Of a DNA stretch of 64,000 bases, positions 55,641 to 64,000 are shown piece after piece. Location: assembly GCA_035772735.1 (NCBI GenBank), contig JASDFA010000008.1, positions 664,501-728,500 on the forward strand, read 5' to 3'. Each line of letters opens with the position of its first letter. Within the stretch, counting starts at the first letter, position 1. The notes under the pieces are model-generated. The model had not been told where the DNA came from and did no database searches. It saw nothing but the letters and a program-made list of their open reading frames with translations. The DNA is from Datura wrightii (taxonomy: Eukaryota; Streptophyta; Magnoliopsida; Solanales; Solanaceae). A program made the position numbers and the translations under genes.

Positions 55641-56359
55641 AGGAGGAGATGGAAGCATTGAGAATTCAGCAAGAGGAAAATGGAGAGGGCCTAGAAATGA
55701 TGAGCGTCAAAATCACGGAGATGATGGATGAGGCTGAAGCTTGTGGTAATTTGCAAGTAAAGGTCTTATCCAATACTCAAGAGGAACCACAAGAAGAAGA
55801 AAAGGGTGAATTCTTGGAAGAATCCCAACAATTAGAAGCTCTTGAGAGTCCCCGGGATGGTTTCACAAATATGGCCAATCCATTTATGAAAGAAGAATTA
55901 GAGTCCCACCCATTTGACATTCATGGGGAATTAGATGTTAATGTAGAGAAGGTGTACACAAGTAGGGAAGTCAAGCACAATGCAGTTTCAGAGTTGAGGT
56001 GTATTGTACCACACTCGAAGCATTTCTCAACATTAAGTTTGGTTGACAACCTAGAAATAGAATCTTCCAAGCTTGTAGAGAAAGAGCTAGAGGAGGAACA
56101 AGCCCCATATATTCTGAAATTTGCTGATTCTGAGAGCAAAAAAGTACTTCACTTATGTAAGGGCCAATAAATGCAAGAGGCAACATTTACTACTTGGTCC
56201 TTTAAATTTTTCACCACCACCCCGGGAGCATAAGAGAATATTAGAGAAGAAATTAGGGGTGAGATTCACATCCTCAAAGTGGAGGGAAAAGTGGTGAAAC
56301 TTGATGCGTCGTGCCGCGACGTAAAATTAGGCGTTGCTTGGGAGGCAACCCAAGGGTAG
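55637..56359 (+). pseudogene. A5 ORF-b: acidic coiled protein ending in the conserved box
   Basis: The frame opens at the ATG at 55637 (MKEEMEALRIQQEENGEGLE), rich in Glu, Lys and Leu and likely coiled. It passes NTQEEPQEEEKGEFLEESQQ, SHPFDIHGELDVNVEKVYTS and CIVPHSKHFSTLSLVDNLEI. A TAA follows at 56168-56170, then FKFFTTTPGA, a second TAA, then KLDASCRDVKLGVAWEATQG to the TAG at 56357-56359. So it is one frame with two stops. The last block is the conserved GTCGTGCCGCGACG...GGAGGCAACCC box read as protein. The end of Athila Gag-Pol usually lies here, so ORF-b may fuse a Gag-like head to the far end of a deleted pol. Confidence 0.6.
56305..56351 (+). other. Conserved post-coding box of A5
   Basis: GCGTCGTGCCGCGACG, then TTAGGCG and GGGAGGCAACCC, the same box as in A2 and A3. 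Unlike there it lies inside the ORF-b frame. Confidence 0.65.
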
Positions 56360-58139
56360 CACAGGTACCATTTAATTTCTTGCATTTGTGTGATTTTGTT
56401 TATTTTCATCTTGTTGCTGTTTTTGGTGGAGATTTAAGCACAAATGGAGGGGAAGTCTGAGTACCCTTGAAGGAGGAAGCTAAGAAGCATGAAAGAGAAA
56501 AAATGTGGGGTTGAATACCCACGTGTTCAAAGAAAGAAAAACATGTTGGTAGCTAGGCCTCAAGGCCTCAGGGAGTATTTTTCACCATCTTTAAATTTTA
56601 ATTTGATGTTATAAGGACATAGCATGATTCAAGTGTGGGGTGAGGGAAATTTCAAGGGAAATTTCAAAATTTTGTGCTTAATGATTTTTGGTGAATTTAG
56701 TGCTTGATAAGTATTGGTTAAAGGAATATTTTCGATTTGAGCATGATTCACTCACCCGTGGGTTTTTCTTGTCGGTTCTTTTCCAACAGGGGGTCTTTGA
56801 ACCGAGAAGAATAAAAAAAAAATTCTTTTTGAACCCGTAGCTAATTGATGGTTGATGTTCTTGTTATGTTCTATACTTTATTGTAAGATGCGAATGTGGT
56901 TATTGTTGAAGCATGCAAGAAGTGTATAACTTTATTTGAGACACCTAGGCTCTTGAATTTGACTCAATGTGCTGAAAGCTTAATTTTGCATCTTTGTGAT
57001 TAGCTGAGTTAAGAGTCTGCTGAATGTCTCTTGAATTGAGCATGTGCTATGTGTGTAAGATGTTTGAATATTCCATGCTATTGTGGAGTGTCTAAAACTT
57101 TCCCGGTGTGTATATAAAATGAAATGAAGGATGTAGAGTGTAGGAAATGATTTAGCCATTTCTTTGAATGAGCCAAACAGTTAATCCTTGCCTTACCTAC
57201 CTTGAATATTGAATCCTAGTTAGCCCCATTGAGCCTTAAGCCTATTCTTCGATAGCTACAACATAAGCTAAATCCTTTTTCTTTCATTAGCCTTGAAATT
57301 GATCCAAACCTCCTAAGCGCTTAAGTGAAAAATCTGAAAGAGTGAAGGAGTGAGAATTGGGAAAAAGAAGGAAAAATAGTAGTTGTGGAAGTTAAGGAAA
57401 AACTTAGAGGTGCACTTGTTTGAAAATGCTTGATTATTGGTAGGGAGTAAGAAAAGAAATGAATGAAAAAGGGCTTAAGTACTCCTTACCAATAAGCTAA
57501 GTGTGCTTAAAGAAATGGGAACAAGAAGAGAAAAAGTGAAAAGAAGGAGGGTGAAGTAAGAGAAGAAATATTCCTAATGAAGGTGTGATGTATTAAAAGC
57601 GCTTGGGGAAGAATGACACGATTATTAAAGAATACCTACCTACCCTTAACTTACATTACAACCTAAAAAGTTCTACTTGATCTTATGTTCAAACATCCTT
57701 AAATTAGTGGATTAAAACACTAAGGGAAAGCTTATGGGTCATTACATGATGCATGTGAATTCTTTGTGAGAGTGAGCGTAATTCTATTCATTTATCCATA
57801 CATGTTGTGATTTAAAAATTTGCGTGTGAAAATGGGTAACTCTCTTGTTGTGAGGGCACATGTTTAATGAAGGATCTAATTCATGTTGGATTTCTTGATC
57901 AGTTGATTTGCATGAGTTTGCTAAGATTGAGAGTCAAGTCTTGAGGTTAGGAAGTCTTAACATTGTTAAAATTGATTTTAATGGTTAAATCCTGCATGGT
58001 CTATTTTTAGCTTGCTATCTTAAACAGCATTGTAGCCGTAGCTTGAATTGTCTTGCTAAATTAGCTATGTGTGAGTCTTCATGTGCATGAGATGTAAAAG
58101 GTTTGTTCGAGGACAAACAAGGTTTTAAGTGTGGGGTTG
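56360..58139 (+). mobile_element. A5 3' noncoding region and polypurine tract
   Basis: There is no recognisable coding sequence. It is rich in A and G with 'gaagaagaaa' type runs. It ends with the box GTTTGTTCGAGGACAAACAA at 58101-58120 and the tract AAGTGTGGGGTTG at 58127-58139, which abuts the 3' LTR. Confidence 0.65.
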
Positions 58140-58736
58140 TGATCTTGGGCATAATTGCATGCCCAAGTGCTACTTTATAACTCAATTTAGTCTTGTTTAT
58201 CTACTTATTTATATACATTCTCATATGATTTTATGTAAATGTGAATATATACTAACCAACATGATTAGTCCTTGTTTTTGAAGGTTAATAATGCATTTGA
58301 GGAACTAATTCATGATTTTGTGAAGTAGAGGAATGGAATCAAGAGCATAACATGAAAATCAACAAGAAAACATGCAACAACTGGCACCCTTCGCGATAGG
58401 GGCCGTGGCACGCTGCCAATGCAGCAACATTCTGCCGAAAATTGCATTTTTTGGCACATTCCAGTGAGGGTGAGCGTTACCTCCGTGTCACGGAGGCAAG
58501 GCTCCGCGTTTACCTCTGTGACACGGAGCCATTCCACCACAGGCCAAAAATCTGCAGATTCTCATTTACTATAAATAGAACCTTAGCCCCCAAAATTAGG
58601 GTACACGCCATTTTCCAGAAAACTGCGAAGGAGGCGCGAAGGAGACTTGAAGAAATCCTATTGGGTTCACCTTTTCTTGGTTTCTTTTCATCTATTCTTG
58701 TAAGAATATTACTCTAAACACGTTTTTGAGTATTTG
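58140..58736 (+). repeat. 3' LTR of A5, first part
   Basis: It starts TGATCTTGGGCATAATTGC and follows the 5' LTR up to tatttg, where E4 begins. It has an extra block of about 13 bases near 58337 compared with the 5' LTR. The rest should follow E4 beyond the window. Confidence 0.85.
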
Positions 58737-58858
58737 TGTTATACCCCCGTAGAATTCCCGGCACCTAGATAACCTATTCGCACGTTGGTTAAGCATATTT
58801 GAAGGTCATACGTGCTGGAGGAAGGCCCAGAAAAAGATCGGGCGAGAAACCTGTCGAA

Positions 58859-58943
58859 CCATCGCGGAAGGAGCTAAGGTAGAACCCCTCCGCGATGGCA
58901 GCGTGTCACGGAGGAGGAGCCTCCACGTTGGCTCCGTGACACG
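58859..58943. promoter_or_regulatory. Two inverted-repeat U3 modules of E4
   Basis: ccatcgcgga (58859-58868) pairs with tccgcgatgg (58889-58898), and gcgtgtcacggagg (58901-58914) with ggctccgtgacacg (58930-58943). The second pair shares its word with the A5 U3. It ends 31 bases before the TATA box. Confidence 0.6.
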
Positions 58944-58974
58944 TTGGCCTTGTCCAGGCCCAAGTATATAAAGC

Positions 58975-58982
58975 CCCACTTC
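58975..58982 (+). promoter_or_regulatory. TATA box of E4 LTR
   Basis: TATATAAA in the context caagtatataaagcccc, about 240 bases after the LTR start. Confidence 0.75.
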
Positions 58983-61395
58983 GGTTTTAATTCATTATTA
59001 ACTTATAAAATTTCCAGAAAACAGAGCATACCCGCGGGAAAGGAAAAAGGAACGAAGGTGGGATTATAATTTTCGACCGGTTACGCTGCTAAACGCTGCC
59101 CAAACTCAAATTAACTCCATATACGGGAGTATTTAGCAACAGAGAGCATTCCTACGGATTCAGTTTCGTGAAATACGGCCGACGAATCGTCGAGCCACCG
59201 AGCTAAGGTAAGTGGAATTGCTCTAAATTAGTGTCTATGTGTTCCTAGCTGAGAAGTGAATATTTCTCCCTTCTAGACCGCTGAAAAATAGCGAGTTTTC
59301 ACCCGCCTTTCGATAAGCCTAAGTTTAGGCTATAAACTATATCGAAAGTGACGTTACCTTTTGAAATAAAGCTATATTTAGTATTAATTAGCGTAAACAT
59401 GAATGCAGTTGGGAGAAATAGCTGGAGTATTGACCGAGCCTCGTCCGACAAACGGATAACTCGAGGTTAAGGTATGTAAAGTCAGTTTCTTCGGCAAGTT
59501 AGTAGCTTTAGCCTTGTATAGTTCAATAAACTCCGTAGTGGAATTCCCGGAGTTGAATGATAAGTATTGTGCAAAGTTCAGTAAACCTAGTTTGCGTTGT
59601 TATATCGTATTCAGTCTGAAAGTTAGAAAAGCATGTGCCCAAGGGCAAGTTAGTATTTCAGATTCAGTACAGCCTATTATGTGAATAGCAAGCATATTGT
59701 AGAATAAAAAGGAACAAATTTTCATAATAAATGTCAGCAAAGAAAGATCAGATAGACAGACAGTTATGGCTACAGACTAGCCATTCTGACAGACAGTATC
59801 TTGGCTACAGATTAGCCATACAGTTAAACAGAGATTTCAGAATCAGTATAATCAGTAAAGAATCAGTTCAGTATAGAAACAGATCAGAATAAGAAGTTAG
59901 ATTCCAGATAGTCTTTTCAGTTATACATGCTTGCTATTTCTATGTGTTATTTGTTTGTTGAGACTTGTTGTGGCATGTGGGCACCCTTTTAGCATCCCCA
60001 CCGCCCCTGGGTTATAGCTGTGTCGATACCAGATTCAGATACCGCCACCAGCTGGGCGATGCCGTCCGCCTAGAGGACGATGATGGCCGACCACCATGAT
60101 AATACGGTCCAGACCACCTTGCTTGCAGGGGTAGTTCAGTTTACTCTGCGCAGAGCCAGTCCACCCTGTTTACAGGGGTAGAACACTTTGTGTGCGCTTG
60201 TGGCCAGGGGCAGACTCAGATACAGATTTTTTTTATAAAATTACCCTGTTGCGTGCTTCCACCCAGGGGCAGTTTTTATTACACACCCCGTGTGCACTTG
60301 CGCCCAAAAGCAAGAGTCTTCGGACTCAGACACAGTTTATTGTCAGAGGCCAAGGCCTGAGCTACGTATCCAAGGGGGCCGGTAGGAGGAGCTCACAGTT
60401 ATCAGAAGAGTGGTGTGACTTATTTTTGGTTGGTTTCGACCCGGGTAGGGGTATATAGATTGTTTGCTTGTTTGGCGCCATCCGGCTTATGGGGGTTGGT
60501 ATTGGCTCTTGTTTGCTACTTGTATATCAATTTATGTGCTTTATATATTATATACTAGCTACTAGACAGCATGTCGTCGCGTCTACAGGTACGCCTCTAC
60601 CTTATCAGTACAGAAAGCTTGAGTCAGTTTATATCAGCTTCTTCAGATTCAGCTATCTCCTGCTATAAGAAATGCTAGTTATGCTATCTATATTCAGTTG
60701 TTTTCAGTTGTATTACTTCAGTTGCTTTGCATACTCAGTACCAGTGGTACTAACGCCCAGTGGGGCGCTGCATTACTTGCCTGCAGGTACTCATAGACGA
60801 GGAGGCGATTCCTCGTGATTCCAGCCAGCTATTAAGTATTCAGCTCCTGTCATCCGGAGTCTGAATTCCAGAGGTCTATTTTGTTTTCTTTTGTTGTACA
60901 GTACGGGTAGGTCGGGGCCCTGTCCCGATCATTTCTATTGCTATTCCTAGAGGCTTGCAGTCTGTATATATCTCCCTGTGGTCAGTTGAGCCGGTCGCGT
61001 GGGGCCGTGCAGTTGTTAGCTGTTAGTACTTTTGCTTCTTTTATGTTGGCCGTGTGGGGCCATAAGTTTGACAGTAGTGGTGACCTTGCCAGTCACGTAG
61101 CTTTCTAGTATTTCATTGCTGAGTTGCAGATAACTAGACAGTAATGTGGCCTTGTCGGCCCACATAGGTTTCCTTATAGTTGCATGTTCTGGTCAGCTGT
61201 TATTACAGGTACAGGAGGCTATAGGCCAATGGGCTGGGGGCTGTGTTTACAGCCGTTATATAGCCCTTTGTGTCCAGAAATATGAATTAGAGCCAGCCAG
61301 GCACCAGATGTGCCCAGGCTTAGCAGTTCAGCAGTTCAGGTCCCAGTAGGGCACTAGGTGTCAGTCATACCCCCCAAGGTGGGGTGTGACAAACT

Positions 61396-61407
61396 TGGTA
61401 TCAGAGC
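61396..61407 (+). other. Primer binding site (initiator tRNA-Met) of E4
   Basis: TGGTATCAGAGC, perfect, four bases after the LTR end. The leader that follows ('ctgcaagccgtgctaagtag', 'gatgtgttgtgcaccacat') is recognisably like the E1 leader after its primer site. Confidence 0.9.
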
Positions 61408-64000
61408 AGGTCGTATCCCAGGGAGTCTGCAAGCCGTGCTAAGTAGAGTCTTGTCTATGGATGTGTTGTGCACCACATACTATAGGCAGGAGGCTGCGAG
61501 GCATGATAGGATGGTTACCCTTCCTTCTCAGTCAGTCGTGCTTTAGAACGGTACAGTATAGGGTTGAGTCGCTAAAAAAAAAAACTTACCGTATTCTTTG
61601 ATTACAGATACTAAGGTAGATCAGAATTACCCTACTACAGGCAGAAGATCAGATATAACAACAGAAGAAGGCATTAGCCAGTTACAAGGTAACAACGGCA
61701 GCAGGAGGAGGTAACATGAACCTCCCAATGTTATCTCTTTTATTGGTATCATCCCTAGTATATGTCAATAACGTTAGAATAGGAAGTCAGAAGTATAATG
61801 TACATATGAGTTGAGTTACTTATTAGTTATATAAGATCTGATTAAGATTATAGACAAGGTCAGACTACCAGGTAAGTATAAAAGAGAGGGAAATGCAGGA
61901 ATCCCAAATACATCTTTTCGGATATGGTACAGTTAAATGCTTTTACGTGTTGCAATAAGAAAAGGGTTATTCCCACCTCTTGGTTTTGATGCCAGTATAT
62001 TAAAGGGGCATAAGACTTGAGATGGGGTTGTCAAATCAAGCAGTAAGTAAAGATGGGTTGATTGATCCTAGTAAGTATTAGAAAGTATAAAGAGCCCCTA
62101 TGATTCCGTAAGTTGTGCAGACCCTTATGATAACAAGCCAGTAAAGAAAGTAAGACTATTAGCCTACTCGGAGTAGGGGTAGCAGACCTGCTAGTGATGA
62201 ATGCCTAATAATAGTCAAGATTGAGTCAGAAAAAGTCCAAGTCCGCCACATATGCCAACAGATAGCAAGACATACCTGTAAGATTATAGTCATGATCTAG
62301 TTGTGACATCGAAAGATATAGAGGTCATGTGAGTCAGATGGGCTTGAATATAAGCCAGAAGAAGTATAGGCCGAGGCTTGATCAGTAATCTCATTAGCAA
62401 CGAAAGACAGGTACCTTGAACCCCAGAGTTCAGCTTAAGTGAGATAAGAGGGAGAAGCAGGAATGCTAGATTTTGTGGGGAAATCAAGGTTACCACCCCA
62501 GATTAATAGAGTATCATTTTAAGGATTAAGCTTCGAGCTGACAGCAGGATTGCGGTTCAGAATACCGCAGTATGTCCACTATGGAAAAGTTAAAAAGTTA
62601 CCGATACAGCAATTCTAATCTAGTGTAGCCTAGAGCTAAGGCCCAGCAGATAGTCATGGGCTCTTAATATATGCCTACATAAGGCTACAAGATTCGAACG
62701 TTGACTCCACATCGCAAGAGTGGCGGAATTTCAAATAGCAGACAATAACTAAGGTGTTTATGTTTGTTACTCTCAGAATGGGGTGGCAATACAACGAAAT
62801 GATAAGTCAGGGCAAGAGATAGTATTAGGCTGTAGAAGTGGTGTATCATGTACGGTATGAGACTCAGCAGAACATGTCAGAGATTATGAATTACCGCAGA
62901 ATTCAGTACATATTGTACGTAGCTAGCGATATATATGTACACAGATAATAGATATGTTGTAAGTGGCTGCCTATAAGGGCTACAATCACAGATGCTGATT
63001 AGTAATAGAAAGCATATACGAATTGCATTGCAGGACACCCCCCTTGCCAAATAAAAATATAAGAAAGAGGGAGAAGAAAGAAAGAAAAGGAGAAGGGAAA
63101 GGGCTGAAATATGTATGAAATCATAGAAACTATCTCAGTTCTCAGTTATTAAGTTAATAGATTTATGTGTTGTTGCCAGATCTAGGCCCTAGGAGCTTAT
63201 CAGAGTTAATGGCCTAAAACAAATGGCTAGATGATAAGGGCGCAGTTAGACGGTCTACCGACCAGCTGGCGCCTACATTAGCAGGGAGGCGTCCCTGAAG
63301 ATCGGTAACAGTAGTGTATATGCTAGAACCAGGATTAGAGGCCAAATAGGCAAGTTTCAGAGATTAGCAATACCAGAATTGTTCTAGTATGTCAAGTGGT
63401 TGTACGCCATTTTTCCAGCTTTGTAGGTGAGAGTCGGCCTTAGCTAACCTAGCAGTCATTATGTGGAATACCCCATAAGTTAGCCAGCCGTCCCAGTCAG
63501 AATACTCGTGGGTACCCCAAAGAAGGGTCCACATCAGTAGTCAGCGACAGACTAGTACTTTAGCTGGTTCTCGTAAGATATTTAGATACAGAGCCCTAGC
63601 AGAAGGCCAGTATTTACAGAATAGTTCATAAGACCGAGAATTCCCCATAATAGTAGTATAAATCCAAGTGGATACACACAAGGCGTAAGAGATTGATAGT
63701 ACCCTGCTAGCACAGTGTTTACTAAGACCAGGGGATCAGTAGACCCCCCGTGGAGACCCAGAGATTGATCGCTTGGGAGTAAGTTTGATTAAGCCCAGCC
63801 TAATAGTGGTTCAAGCAAAATAACAAAGCAATTTGATGCCCACAAGTCTGCAGTATGCATGAACTATAATTACTCAAGTAGAACAGTTAGAGCATTGTTA
63901 GACTACTGCCACATTCGGGTCATTCAACCTGACTATTCAGTTATTTAAGGTTATGCAGTCAGATCATTAGAGGTCATGATCAATATCAGGATCCTCTGAT
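61408..64000 (+). mobile_element. E4 internal region, non-coding
   Basis: The first 190 bases match the leader of other chromovirus copies up to 'tttgattacag' at about 61606, where gag normally begins with ATG. Here the next codon is ATA and the sequence shows no Gag blocks in any frame. The remainder is unique-looking, purine-rich in places (63050-63110), and has no recognisable gene, tRNA or known repeat. Confidence 0.6.

Larger units (their letters stand above)
53701..58736 (+). mobile_element. A5: short non-autonomous Athila-like element
   Basis: Parts are 5' LTR 53701-55113, a doubled primer site, a Cys-rich ORF, a second overlapping ORF ending in the conserved box, 3' noncoding, polypurine tract and the first 597 bases of the 3' LTR. 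E4 is inserted in that LTR. The internal part is only about 3 kb, with no protease, RT or integrase. The predicted target bases are atcaa at 53696-53700. Where they overlap, the LTRs are roughly 95 percent alike by eye, so it is younger than E1 or A3. Confidence 0.82.
58737..61391 (+). repeat. 5' LTR of E4
   Basis: It starts TGTTATACCCCCGTAG and ends GGGGTGTGACA. Two hairpin modules lie in U3 and a TATA box at 58975. Around 59990-60300 a set of diverged repeats around 'ccctg..caggggtag' occurs four to five times. ORFs at 60192-60668 and 61146-61546 have no recognisable domain and are probably chance in GC-rich LTR sequence. Confidence 0.82.
58737..64000 (+). mobile_element. E4: long-LTR chromovirus-like element without visible coding region
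   Basis: A 2655-base LTR and a perfect tRNA-Met primer site are followed by at least 2.6 kb of internal DNA with no gag and no ORF above about 70 codons. It is inserted in the A5 3' LTR; the predicted target bases are atttg at 58732-58736. It is either a large non-autonomous derivative or has a long untranslated leader or insertion before gag. Confidence 0.75.

Noticed and set aside
54000..58717. Two similar frames (54000-54302 and 58442-58717) that could be a gene pair
   Set aside because: They are the same stretch of the two A5 LTRs around the TATA box and hairpin.
60192..61546. Four plus-strand frames in the E4 LTR
   Set aside because: The LTR is GC-richer here, which lengthens chance frames; no domain or signal is visible and the order does not match any gene.

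Overview
This 64 kb window looks like plant nuclear heterochromatin, most likely from a Solanaceae species. I see no host protein-coding gene, tRNA, rRNA or CRISPR array. Almost every base can be assigned to long terminal repeat (LTR) retrotransposons of the Ty3/gypsy superfamily. The family guess rests on the style of the gag, pol and 'putative plant transposon protein' reading frames and of the LTRs, as I remember them; no search was run. Capsicum or Nicotiana are plausible and I cannot decide between them.

Two lineages are interleaved. (i) Chromovirus-like (Tekay/Del style) elements have LTRs of about 2.2-2.7 kb that end in GTGACA and an initiator-tRNA-Met primer site (TGGTATCAGAGC). They encode gag, protease, RT, RNase H, integrase and chromodomain. 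I call them E0 (minus, <1-4973), E1 (plus, 7363-16894, complete with target duplication ACATT), S1 (solo LTR, 19392-22955), E2 (LTR fragment, 23169-23923), E3 (plus, 43327-48841, cut) and E4 (plus, 58737 to window end). (ii) Athila-like elements have LTRs of about 1.4-1.6 kb and a tRNA-Asp type primer site (TGGCGCCGTTGCCGGGGA-like). These are A1a/A1b (minus, fragments between 4974 and 23168), A2 (minus, 23924-27225 and 38177-43326), A3 (minus, 27226-38171, complete with target duplication GATAC), A4 (minus, 48842-53700), A5 (plus, 53701-58736) and an LTR end at 1-300.

The layout is a set of nested insertions. Read from the left, the A1 remnant carries E0, E1 and S1; S1 in turn holds a long palindrome. 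E2 sits in the A1b LTR and A2 in the E2 LTR. A3 and E3 are inserted in A2, A4 in E3, A5 in A4 and E4 in the A5 3' LTR. The right-hand series A1b-E2-A2-E3-A4-A5-E4 is therefore seven insertions deep, and the far halves of the outer elements should lie beyond base 64000.

No reading frame of useful length is intact. In E1 and A3 most stops are single C-to-T (or G-to-A) changes within one open frame, as expected from deamination of methylated DNA. The visible Athila-like copies have no RT or integrase. A3 is complete and has only gag-protease plus a second frame, ORF2, of the 'putative plant transposon protein' type. The most interesting pattern concerns ORF2. In A2, A3 and A4 its start codon lies 4-5 bases after a good 3' splice site. 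In A2 and A3 there is also a plausible upstream exon with a donor site (and in A2 a TATA box), preceded by the same short GC-rich palindromic modules that occupy the U3 region of that element's own LTR. Similar modules appear upstream of the TATA box in LTRs of the unrelated chromovirus lineage.
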